Assembly: GCA_937922175.1 (NCBI GenBank)
Contig: CAKZUU010000436.1
Location: 1-19,535 of the forward strand
Reading direction: 5' to 3'
DNA: 19,535 nt
DNA from: an uncultured Gemmataceae bacterium
Lineage (GTDB): Bacteria > Planctomycetota > Planctomycetia > Gemmatales > Gemmataceae
In this document: positions 6,622 to 13,565 of the stretch, one piece after another
Numbering within the stretch: position 1 is the first letter of the stretch
How the letters are laid out: each line of letters begins with the position of its first letter
Translations under genes and position numbers: made by a program
Notes under the pieces: generated by a model
What the model was told of the DNA's origin: nothing
Database searches by the model: none
Seen by the model: the letters and a program-made list of their open reading frames with translations, nothing else

Positions 6622-8157
6622 TTGCAAATCGCCCGTGCCCGGGGGCGACAGACTCGGCGGACCGGCCGAGTTGCCGCTGGAGGGCAGCGACGGACCACGC
6701 TCCGGCGGCGACGACGCGGAAGGTGTCTTTGTCGAGTTGACGTCGAATATCTCGACCTGTGGTTTCATCACATCGACACTTACGGGGCTCGGATGCTCGA
6801 TGGTGGCAACGTTGCCCGCCCGGTCGAACACATGCATGCGTACCCTGAACTGATACGACGACGGCGGAAGTTGCGGCGTCGCGCAGACGTATCGACCATT
6901 GTTCGACAACGGCGGTGTCAGTTCCTTCCAGTTCGGCGATGCATTGCCGGCGCTATCGAGTTCGGCGTATTCGAAGATGATCGGCAAGGCTTCGATGTTT
7001 TTGTCTTCGGCGGTCCATTCCAGTTGCAGCGTGCGCGAGTCATCCGGCCGAGCCAGACGCACGGTCTTCAACGTGGCGGTGGGAGGTTTGGTATCGACCT
7101 CGACCCACAGTTGCGGCGGATCGTTGTTTTTCGGGGCCGCACGCGAAGCAATCCCGGCCTTGCTGTAGGCGATGATGGTGAAGCCGTAGGTGCCGTCTTG
7201 CGTCGTTTGATAGGGGATTTCGGCTGTTTCACTGGTATCGTCGGGAACTTTGAATTCTTGCTCCACCCGCTCCCACTTGTTCCCCAGCCGCGTCACCCAC
7301 AACTCCAAGCGATCCAAGCCGGAAGGCGGCCGATCGTGAATGCGGTACTTCAATTGAATGGTTTGACTGTTCACCAAGCGGAAGTTGGTTTGGGGAAGGT
7401 GAGGCCCGTCGCCCCCCGCGCGACCGGTCTGACCGGTCATGCTCCCGCTGCCTTGCTGACCCAGCAGGCGTGAGCGCGAGGTGACGTTGCCTGCCTTGTC
7501 CGCTGCCGAGACGCGCACTTCCATCGGGCGTTGGGCGGGAATGGTCCACTCGCGTCGGCCCTCGGTCTCGGTGTCGATGGGATGCCAGGTCGGGACATCG
7601 TACCAGCGGCCCTCAACGCGGACGCTGTTCCGGGCCAAATGGTCGTCGGTGACGCGCCACTCATAGCCGACCACCAGAGACCCGTCGGCCGTCTTCCGAG
7701 TGGGCATCGGTTTCAGCACAATCTCGGGGGGAACGGTGTCGACGATGACCGACTGTTCCGGACGCAACGCGTCGATTCCGGGCGGGTCCGAGGCGCCGTC
7801 GGTAAAGACGGTCATGATGGCGAATTCATAAACGCCATCCTGGTCGAGTCGAACATCAAACGATCCGACCTGCTGCCGACTGACGGGGTCGTAGCGTGTC
7901 TGGGCGGTCGTGGCTGTTGCATGCAGTTGCCACTCGCGCGAGGCGGCGGATCGCACGTACAGCTTCACCGATTGAACCTTGGTGACGTCACCGGGCGGCA
8001 AATTGAACGGCATCTGGAAGTTGCGGCTGCGGATAAACCCGCGCTCCGCCGGTACGGCGGGCGCCTGGGCTTGCGCTCGCGATGGATAGAAATTCGGCCA
8101 CGCCCCAGCGAGCAGGAGCAGGACGCCGCACCGGATGGCAGCAATCCGCAGAGGCAT
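6589..8157 (-). CDS. Secreted protein with Ig-like/fibronectin-type repeats
   Basis: The 522-residue protein starts at the ATG at 8157 with GAGGGA upstream. Residues 1-32 look like a signal peptide: charged start, hydrophobic core CGVLLLLAGA, and an AQAQA stretch before PAVP suitable for signal peptidase I. The mature part has repeated units marked by DTVPPEIVL, DKAGNVTSRS, VDTKPPTATL and DRAGNVATI, a pattern common in bacterial Ig-like repeats of exported proteins. The last 60 residues are rich in Pro, Ser and Gly and look disordered. No enzymatic motif was seen. A role in the cell surface or periplasm is inferred. Its 3' end runs 33 bp into the convergent uppP gene. A terminator upstream separates it from the HTTM gene, so it should have its own promoter. 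Confidence 0.8.
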   Translation of the reverse strand: MPLRIAAIRCGVLLLLAGAWPNFYPSRAQAQAPAVPAERGFIRSRNFQMPFNLPPGDVTKVQSVKLYVRSAASREWQLHATATTAQTRYDPVSRQQVGSFDVRLDQDGVYEFAIMTVFTDGASDPPGIDALRPEQSVIVDTVPPEIVLKPMPTRKTADGSLVVGYEWRVTDDHLARNSVRVEGRWYDVPTWHPIDTETEGRREWTIPAQRPMEVRVSAADKAGNVTSRSRLLGQQGSGSMTGQTGRAGGDGPHLPQTNFRLVNSQTIQLKYRIHDRPPSGLDRLELWVTRLGNKWERVEQEFKVPDDTSETAEIPYQTTQDGTYGFTIIAYSKAGIASRAAPKNNDPPQLWVEVDTKPPTATLKTVRLARPDDSRTLQLEWTAEDKNIEALPIIFEYAELDSAGNASPNWKELTPPLSNNGRYVCATPQLPPSSYQFRVRMHVFDRAGNVATIEHPSPVSVDVMKPQVEIFDVNSTKTPSASSPPERGPSLPSSGNSAGPPSLSPPGTGDLQLSQPPGLPRH

Positions 8158-8330
8158 GGCTCGCGTCCCTCATGGACGACCCGGTACCGCACCCTCCTGG
8201 CGCCGTGCGCGGACCGACCTTCTTTCGTCCAACATCGGCTGGGAAGAGCAGGGACTTGAACAATTGGGCAAAATGGACGGCGATTGCCAAGGATCGCATC
8301 CCCTCATCGCCGACAATTTGCCCTTCAAAC

Positions 8331-8361
8331 AAAAACCGGGAGGCCCACGCCCGCCTCCCGG
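8331..8361 (-). terminator. Intrinsic terminator after the HTTM gene
   Basis: A perfect 9-bp stem (8336-8344 with 8353-8361, GC-rich, 8-nt loop) is followed on the minus strand by TTTTTGTTT. It lies about 30 bp downstream of the stop codon of the HTTM-domain gene and ends the two-gene minus-strand unit. Confidence 0.88.
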
Positions 8362-8391
8362 CAGATCATCGAACACATTCGTGACCGCGGG

Positions 8392-10173
8392 TCAAACGCG
8401 CACGCTGTCGATCCTCGCGGGGGGTGCCGGCACGGCCTTGCTCTCTTTAGCCTTCGTCCCCAGTTCCAGCCAGCGTTGCACGGTTTCGGGCGGGATAAAC
8501 GACATCAACAACACCAGCATGAACAGGCCGAACACTGTCAGACCCATCAGCAGAGCGATCCCCGTGTGCAGGAGGATACCGCCGACGACCATGTACGGCC
8601 GAAGCACGGGCCGCCAGACCAGGAAGGGGAAGGCGATCTCCAAGAACAGCGTGTACACCGCGCCCAACGACATCAAAATCTCCGCCAACCAGCGATGCTG
8701 AGCTAACAGGATGACGAACTGCATGAACGGCTCGAACACGACCGGGGAGAACTCTGGGTTGGCGAACGTGTTCCAGATGGCTTGATGATTCCACCAGGCG
8801 GGCCCTTTCAGCTTCGACAATCCGCTGGCGGCATAGATGAAGCAGAAGTGGATCTGGAAACAGCGAGTGACAAACGTCGCCAACGCGCTGGGACGCGGGC
8901 CCGCAAGGATAGCCTCCCAAGTAGCGGTCGGTCGACGGTCTCGTCGGGCCTTCTCCAATTCCCGCAGGGCTCGTCGCTTCTCCAACCAGCGATCCAAGGA
9001 CAGGGCCGCCCCGCTCGGGGCGATCGTCAGATAGAACACGGCAATGTTCATCATGGTGTCCATGCCGAACACCATCTGATGACAGCGGTTGATGTAACTG
9101 AGGACCGCGATCCAGGTCAGCGCGGAGGTGATGCGTGTCCAAAGCCCCAAGGCAAACAAGGCCATGACGACTAACACCCCCGCATGGGTCACCGCCATCA
9201 GCCGCGGGTCCGTGATGTGAAACCAGAACGAAAAAATGTATTGCCCCTGAGCGTAAACCTTCCGAGGATCCAGCATCCATTTGGTGATGTACTCCAACAC
9301 CTGTCGGCGCTCCTCGAGATTGTTGGGCAGGAACGGACCACGATCATCGTCGGGTTGGTTCGGTTCAGGTTGCCCCGTCAAAAACAGCATCGTCCGTTGA
9401 AATTCGCTGCGAGGGTCGGTCTCGCGACGGGCGCTGATCGGGATCGTGAGTTGCTGATTCAAATGAAGAAAGACCATCGCGATGTCGCCGGGCGAGGTCC
9501 GTGACATCGTTTTGACGAATCGCTCGACCGAACTCGCGATCTGCTGCCGACGCTCAAGCGTCAGATCATGGACGAACGCGGGGAGCTGGTTTTTATCGAC
9601 CGGTTCAATGGTCGGCTTCGTCAGAAGACCGAGGAGTTGACGTCGTTCCTCTTCCGTGGCGAGGCGATAGTTGTCGCTCGTGGGTCGCGACGTTTCCGAT
9701 TTGGGACGAATGACGAGGTATTCGGCAAATGCCAGTCCTTCTCCGGCATGAGCCGCATTCGGCGGCAGCGAAAGCAAGTACTCCAACGCCTCGCGACGGG
9801 TTGTTGGATCCGCCGGCAGATGCTGTGCCCAATTCAGAAGGAAGGCCTGACGGACTCGGCGCTCCATCGGCGGGACGATGTTGTACGATTGTTGATCGCT
9901 CCAGGTCCAAGTGACGTGGGGCGTCGCGTACTCCTTGCGCAGGGCGGTGGCGAGTTCGTGATCGGCCCAACCCTTCGGACCAAAAAAGTGGTACAAGTCC
10001 GGCGTGTGGGCCAAGTGGACGTACAGCGTGAAAATGCCGGCACAAATCCGCATTAAACCGAGCGTTGTCGGGTCACTCGGCTTGAAAAAGAAATTGTTCC
10101 AAGCTTGGGCCGCCCGTCTCCAGCCGGACTCCGACGACGAAAGACCCGAGGGTTGCGAAGATTGATTGGCCAT
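8392..10173 (-). CDS. HTTM-domain membrane protein (gamma-carboxylase-like)
   Basis: The 593-residue protein has many membrane segments: one near residues 38-54, a group between about 325 and 400, and further ones near 439-457, 486-519 and 526-562. The sequence around SYINRCHQMVFGMDTMMNIAVFY, the FIYAASGLSKLKG segment and the C-terminal helices match the HTTM family, whose eukaryotic relative is vitamin K-dependent gamma-glutamyl carboxylase. A large polar, probably soluble, insert (about 75-310) separates the first helix from the rest and is unusual in length. Whether the bacterial protein carboxylates anything is unknown. It follows the 399-residue gene by 73 bp and a terminator follows it, so the two genes form one unit. 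The start has only a weak ribosome-binding site. Confidence 0.8.
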   Translation of the reverse strand: MANQSSQPSGLSSSESGWRRAAQAWNNFFFKPSDPTTLGLMRICAGIFTLYVHLAHTPDLYHFFGPKGWADHELATALRKEYATPHVTWTWSDQQSYNIVPPMERRVRQAFLLNWAQHLPADPTTRREALEYLLSLPPNAAHAGEGLAFAEYLVIRPKSETSRPTSDNYRLATEEERRQLLGLLTKPTIEPVDKNQLPAFVHDLTLERRQQIASSVERFVKTMSRTSPGDIAMVFLHLNQQLTIPISARRETDPRSEFQRTMLFLTGQPEPNQPDDDRGPFLPNNLEERRQVLEYITKWMLDPRKVYAQGQYIFSFWFHITDPRLMAVTHAGVLVVMALFALGLWTRITSALTWIAVLSYINRCHQMVFGMDTMMNIAVFYLTIAPSGAALSLDRWLEKRRALRELEKARRDRRPTATWEAILAGPRPSALATFVTRCFQIHFCFIYAASGLSKLKGPAWWNHQAIWNTFANPEFSPVVFEPFMQFVILLAQHRWLAEILMSLGAVYTLFLEIAFPFLVWRPVLRPYMVVGGILLHTGIALLMGLTVFGLFMLVLLMSFIPPETVQRWLELGTKAKESKAVPAPPARIDSVRV

Positions 10174-10246
10174 TTCCGTTACCCATCATATGAGACACTG
10201 GTGGTTTGGTTGCATCGTTCCAGCGCGAGGCTGGCGATGTCCGACG

Positions 10247-11446
10247 TTACTTCGCCAAGGTATGGTCGCTTCCGCCGGTGTGCCGTCGCACCCCGTCGAT
10301 CAGGATGAAATCATCAGGGTTTTTGCGTGGGGTGTGCCAAGGCGGAATATCGCCTTTCGCAGGGTTGGGAGCATAAATGATCGGCACCATCCAATACAGC
10401 AGCGGGTCGCCCGGGTCAAGTAATTCGCCCGTCTCGGGGTCGAACTCGCCGAGGTAGTATGGCAGGTAGGTCGTCGGGTCATAGGGACGCATGCCGACTT
10501 CCAAGAGAGTCGGAGCCAGAATTCGATGCTCGACCCGGTACACTTTGATCGACTCGATTTTCGTTTGGCCATCCGGATGCTGCAAATCCGGGCGACGTGC
10601 CACATGGCGGACGAACGACGGCAAGATCAAGTCCCGGGCGACATCCGTCGGCATGCGGTATTGACGCTCGAGGGGCATATACTCGAAGTGTAACGGAATC
10701 CCATTCTCTCCCTGGGCCGCTAAGACTCGGGCTTTTTTCATCTGGTCGGTGATGATGGGGTTGGGGATGTAGTCTTCCAAGCGCATGGTGAGCGACAGCC
10801 GCCGGTAGTACGACAGCATGAGCGGATCGGTCATGTCTTGCGGACGCCGCGGAAACTTGTACCACGTCGCACTGGTGACGCCGTTGGCGTCGGGCTTGTA
10901 CTTGATAAAGAACCATGCTTGGCTTGCGGGGCCCGGCTCCGGCGAATAAAAGTGGTAAGCGTTGGTCAGGTAGAGGCATTGCAAATACGGGCGATAAACG
11001 AGAATACCCGCCACGGTCGAGAGCCACGGCGGCGAGAGCGGGCCGGTCACCGCAGACAAAATCCCCCCGAAGTGAAACAGCATGATGGCGCTGGCCGCCA
11101 GCTTCCGATAGCCCTCGGGCAGCGCGACGAGCACTCCGCCGATGGCCGCGGCAATCGTTCCCAGACCCGACAGCACGCTGAAGGAGTCCCACTCAGCAGG
11201 CATTCCAAAGCGGGAGAGAAAGGCGGCGGCCGTCGCCAACATGTACAGCCGGATGTAGCTCGGCCTCTTCCACAAGGCGATCCCCACCAGAAGAGCACCG
11301 AAAAATACCAAAACGACTCGAGCAGCTGAGATGGTGCTGCTGGTCCAACCGACGACCTCGAACAACGCAGCAATCCCAATCGTTGCCAAACCTCCAAGGG
11401 CCAAGCGGCCGTAGACCCCCATCGGTTCTGTATGCGTGGCATTCAC
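10247..11446 (-). CDS. Membrane protein of unknown function paired with HTTM protein
   Basis: I chose the GTG at 11446 because GAGGAGG (11454-11460) lies seven bases upstream; this gives 399 residues. The frame is open further upstream to 11623 but that part reads as non-coding. Residues 10-175 hold about five hydrophobic segments. The remaining 220 residues look soluble, beginning with YHFYSPEPGPASQAWFF and continuing with a charged, Tyr- and Pro-rich domain. I do not recognise a named family with certainty. The pairing with an HTTM gene in one transcript suggests a shared membrane process. An ATG eight codons downstream is an alternative start. Confidence 0.75.
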   Translation of the reverse strand: MNATHTEPMGVYGRLALGGLATIGIAALFEVVGWTSSTISAARVVLVFFGALLVGIALWKRPSYIRLYMLATAAAFLSRFGMPAEWDSFSVLSGLGTIAAAIGGVLVALPEGYRKLAASAIMLFHFGGILSAVTGPLSPPWLSTVAGILVYRPYLQCLYLTNAYHFYSPEPGPASQAWFFIKYKPDANGVTSATWYKFPRRPQDMTDPLMLSYYRRLSLTMRLEDYIPNPIITDQMKKARVLAAQGENGIPLHFEYMPLERQYRMPTDVARDLILPSFVRHVARRPDLQHPDGQTKIESIKVYRVEHRILAPTLLEVGMRPYDPTTYLPYYLGEFDPETGELLDPGDPLLYWMVPIIYAPNPAKGDIPPWHTPRKNPDDFILIDGVRRHTGGSDHTLAK

Positions 11447-11558
11447 AAGTCGGCCTCCTCTTCTGGCCAGGCAATCCACCCCATTTAAGGAACACGGGAC
11501 GATGAGAGACCGTTGGAAAAATCGGATGTAAATGTCCGGTATTTTAGGCGATCTACCC

Positions 11559-11616
11559 CGAGAATACGTAAAATTTTTCAAGAAGGCACGCCCGATTTGC
11601 GAAATGCGTATTCGCG
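11559..11616. repeat. Inverted repeat in divergent promoter region
   Basis: The arms CGAGAATACG (11559-11568) and CGTATTCGCG (11607-11616) are complementary except for one position, with 38 bp between them. The right arm overlaps a smaller dyad, GCGAA-N7-TTCGC. Such spacing fits two half-operators or a looped regulator site as well as an RNA hairpin. It may also be chance. Confidence 0.4.
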
Positions 11617-11830
11617 GATTCATCGGGATAATTTCGTTGCGCGACGAGAAGAGCGTCGGGGGTAGGATCGGCAGACTCGGCTGAACTCGGAATTTCCAGT
11701 TGTCGCTTGCCTATCCGCGAGTGGTTGGCACGGCGTGAGAAGGCCTCGGCGGCATCAAGGTTTTCGCAATTGGAGTTCCGAGAATGACAGCAATATTTTC
11801 CCCAAAAATCGCAGTCAACCCACTTTTCTA

Positions 11831-11859
11831 TTGACCTTTAATTTGGCCAGTTTTACTAT
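11831..11859 (+). promoter_or_regulatory. Sigma-70-type promoter of the Cys-rich gene
   Basis: TTGACC (11831-11836) and TACTAT (11854-11859) are separated by exactly 17 bp. Transcription would begin near 11866, leaving a 5' leader of about 155 nt before the ATG at 12023. The form is almost the same as the promoter at 13305-13333. Confidence 0.65.
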
Positions 11860-12022
11860 TTTCAGCACACCGATTGCATGACTGTGGTCTCCAGTTCCAT
11901 CAATCGGCGATCGACAGGGAAAAGTCGCGCCCTCGACCCTCGGGCAGCGGTGGTACAGCCTTCGAGAGGCCGAGTGGTATGGATGTTGTTTTCAAATTTT
12001 TCACTTGCGGGAGGTTGGTTGA

Positions 12023-12508
12023 ATGTACAGTGTCGTGTTGATGATGGCGATGACGAGTCCGGCTGATGACTTGGCGTTCGGTCGTCGGGGTGGCTGTGAC
12101 GGTGGCGCGGTGTATTCCTGCACCGGCGCTCACGTCTCGTACGGGTGCAATGGCGGCGGGTTCTTGGGGCTTCGTGGCCGACGGCACGGCTGCGATGGCG
12201 GCTACGCTTGCCATGGTGGCTCAAGCTGTGATGGCGGCGCGGGTTGCAACGGTGGCGGCTTCTTGGGTCTTCGCGGCAAACTGTTCGGTCGTCGGGGTGG
12301 CTGCCATGGTGCCGTCGCTCATTCCTGCTGCGATCCTTGCTGCGCCCCAACCACTTGCTGCGCCCCAGTTTGCTGCAACGCGGTTGTCGTGACGACCCAC
12401 GGCTGCTGCGGTGGCACGGCGGTCGCTCCGGCCGCTCCCGCTCAACCGGCGGCTCCACAGGCGGCTCCGCCCGCGAAGATGCCTGAGCCGGAACCCAAAA
12501 AGAACTAA
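12023..12508 (+). CDS. Cys/Gly-rich repeat protein with Pro/Ala tail
   Basis: The 161-residue protein has a GGGAGG ribosome-binding site before its ATG. After a short hydrophobic start (MYSVVLMMAM) that may act as a weak export signal, residues 19-95 are built of Gly/Cys repeats: GRRGGC and CNGGGFLGLRG each occur twice. A middle segment carries four Cys pairs in close order (CC-DP-CC-APTT-CC-APV-CC) and a fifth pair follows; there are 18 Cys in all. The tail is Ala/Pro-rich and ends in a Lys/Glu cluster. I recall similar proteins as common, uncharacterised planctomycete products. Metal binding or a disulfide-linked surface role are both possible. It is flanked by a strong promoter and a strong terminator, so it is a single-gene unit, probably well expressed. 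Confidence 0.82.
   Translation: MYSVVLMMAMTSPADDLAFGRRGGCDGGAVYSCTGAHVSYGCNGGGFLGLRGRRHGCDGGYACHGGSSCDGGAGCNGGGFLGLRGKLFGRRGGCHGAVAHSCCDPCCAPTTCCAPVCCNAVVVTTHGCCGGTAVAPAAPAQPAAPQAAPPAKMPEPEPKKN
12077..12303. repeat. Internal direct repeats in the Cys-rich gene
   Basis: A 20-bp identical repeat lies at 12077-12096 and 12284-12303 (encoding FGRRGGC), and a near-identical 33-bp pair at 12146-12178 and 12245-12277 (encoding CNGGGFLGLRG). All keep the reading frame (offsets 207 and 99 bp), which fits growth of the gene by in-frame duplication. Confidence 0.85.
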
Positions 12509-12534
12509 GTCAGGCGATCTCCGGTTGGCTCTCC

Positions 12535-12569
12535 GCGAAACGTCCTCCCCAGGACGTTTCGCTTTTTTT
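12535..12569 (+). terminator. Intrinsic terminator of the Cys-rich gene
   Basis: A perfect 12-bp stem (12535-12546 with 12551-12562) closed by a CCCC loop is followed by seven T (12563-12569). It starts 27 bp after the stop codon. Confidence 0.95.
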
Positions 12570-12718
12570 GTTTCAGCCTCTGCATTCTCATTCTCCCGGC
12601 CTCACCTTTGAGCGATGATGCTCGGAAAGAGTCCTCTTTTCTTTATGATCGGACTCGTTATAGTTCGTCCTCGCTCTGCTCATTCTGACTTATGCTGATT
12701 CGGCGTTAGGATGGCGCC

Positions 12719-13261
12719 ATGACGACCCATTTCCATTTGCGGCCGCCGATTGAAACGATGTCGTTGCAGTTGTTTCGTCGGCCTTTGCATCCAGAGTTGT
12801 TCCAACGACTGGGGGTTCGTCGGTTGGTCCGAGCGGATTGGCGCTTGGAGATGTGGCTGACGGTTTCCGGACATGTCGTCTCTTGGACGGGCCCCGCGGG
12901 TCACCTGACGGAGGTCGCGGCGGCCGCCGAAGAATTGCCCGAGGGTGGCAGGTTATTGCGACATCGCTTGGAGGGACAGCGTTCGGCTTGGGTCGGCGGA
13001 CCTCACGGCATCCAGTACCAAGTCACCTTCCAAGTCGAGCGATTGGCACCGGAACCATTCTTCCGCGTCCATGACGAACTTCGCTCCGGTCTGGGCCGCG
13101 ACTCCTTCGTCTTCGTTGAAGAAACCAATCATCGTCTGTCGCTCTCTCCTGTCCGGGCCATCTATTGGGAAACTCGGCCGCGATGGATCTCCGCCTTCGC
13201 CTTTCATACCTTCCCCGATGAATGGGCTGTCGTTAGAACCCAATCCCTTATTGAGTTCTGA
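12719..13261 (+). CDS. DUF2617-like protein
   Basis: The 180-residue protein has no signal peptide or membrane segment. The N-terminal RRPLHPELF, a central GPHGIQYQVTFQVERL strand pair and the C-terminal FHTFPDEWAVVRTQSLIEF resemble, from memory, the uncharacterised DUF2617 family, whose members end in a similar W/F-H-T-Y/F-P...VVRT motif. No function is known and no catalytic residues can be named; the mix of strands suggests a compact beta-rich cytoplasmic protein. It lies between two terminators, with TATGAT (12644-12649) and TATAGT (12659-12664) as possible -10 sites but no clear -35. The ribosome-binding site is weak (AGGA about nine bases upstream). No own terminator precedes the small-RNA-like unit downstream. 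Confidence 0.72.
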   Translation: MTTHFHLRPPIETMSLQLFRRPLHPELFQRLGVRRLVRADWRLEMWLTVSGHVVSWTGPAGHLTEVAAAAEELPEGGRLLRHRLEGQRSAWVGGPHGIQYQVTFQVERLAPEPFFRVHDELRSGLGRDSFVFVEETNHRLSLSPVRAIYWETRPRWISAFAFHTFPDEWAVVRTQSLIEF

Positions 13262-13304
13262 CATCGGATCCGCCAATCATGCCTCGTCGGTCCTTTCCTT
13301 TTTC

Positions 13305-13333
13305 TTGACCTGTCGGGGCAAATTTTTTAAGAT
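13305..13333 (+). promoter_or_regulatory. Sigma-70-type promoter of a small RNA candidate
   Basis: TTGACC (13305-13310) and TAAGAT (13328-13333) are separated by exactly 17 bp. Transcription would start near 13340. There is no protein start nearby; the next clear gene begins at 13566, beyond a terminator. Confidence 0.68.
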
Positions 13334-13339
13334 GGGCCT

Positions 13340-13469
13340 GGGGTGAGCGTGGGACGCTTTTGAGGCGCGCTGCGGTCACTCGGCGAAGATTGGCTAAACG
13401 TCTCCTCGGGGTGATCGCGTCGAGGAGAAAGGAGGCCGGTGAGGTACAACATCTCACCGGCCTTTTTTT
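13340..13469 (+). ncRNA. Candidate small RNA or attenuator leader, about 130 nt
   Basis: The unit runs from a good promoter to an intrinsic terminator with no gene inside. Three stems can be drawn: AGCGT-GGG-ACGCT (13346-13358), an 8-bp perfect stem TCTCCTCG/CGAGGAGA (13401-13408 with 13421-13428), and the terminator stem (13433-13443 with 13453-13463). The second stem contains a CUCCUC stretch complementary to ribosome-binding sites, and AAGGAGG (13429-13435) lies between the stems. I do not recognise tmRNA, SRP RNA, 6S RNA or a known riboswitch. It may be a free small RNA, or a leader that controls read-through into the carbonic-anhydrase-like gene 97 bp further on. Confidence 0.55.
13433..13469 (+). 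terminator. Intrinsic terminator of the small RNA candidate
   Basis: An 11-bp perfect stem (13433-13443 with 13453-13463) with a 9-nt loop is followed by a run of seven T (13463-13469). It could also serve the DUF2617-like gene ending at 13261. Confidence 0.92.
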
Positions 13470-13565
13470 GTAGCTTGGTTGTTAACGCTTCTGCCGAAAA
13501 AGCACGCTGTTGACTTCTTCGCTCACTCAAGAGGTGAGGATTGATCCCTGACCAGGAGAGAGCCG

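Larger units (their letters stand above)
11447..12022. other. Gene-free AT-rich promoter region
   Basis: This stretch of 576 bp carries no convincing gene; it is clearly richer in A+T than its surroundings, particularly 11465-11640 and 11760-11880. It separates two divergent units. On the plus strand it holds a good promoter for the Cys-rich gene (11831-11859). On the minus strand it must hold the promoter of the HTTM pair; a TAAAAT hexamer near 11532-11537 is a possible -10 without a good -35. An inverted repeat (11559-11568/11607-11616) lies upstream of that hexamer. Confidence 0.6.
13262..13565 (+). other. Intergenic region holding a promoter-terminator unit
   Basis: These 304 bp hold no protein gene that I trust. 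They contain the promoter at 13305-13333, a structured transcribed stretch, and the terminator at 13433-13469, described separately. The remaining 96 bp (13470-13565) lead to the carbonic-anhydrase-like gene; they show its ribosome-binding site (AGGAGAG) but no strong promoter. Confidence 0.7.

Noticed and set aside
8082..8701. Plus-strand open frames (100 and 188 codons) in the gap before the Ig-like gene and into the HTTM gene
   Set aside because: They overlap minus-strand genes and the terminator at 8331-8361 and look like random translation.
11862..12458. Minus-strand open frame of 198 codons opposite the Cys-rich gene
   Set aside because: Its product is a low-complexity Arg/His/Ser string, as expected from the antisense of a Gly/Cys-rich gene; the plus-strand gene has a promoter, ribosome-binding site and terminator.
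13439..13513. Possible 24-codon leader peptide starting at GTG 13439 after AAGGAGG
   Set aside because: The spacing from AAGGAGG to the GTG is only three bases and the frame runs through the terminator stem; the peptide shows no regulatory codon run.
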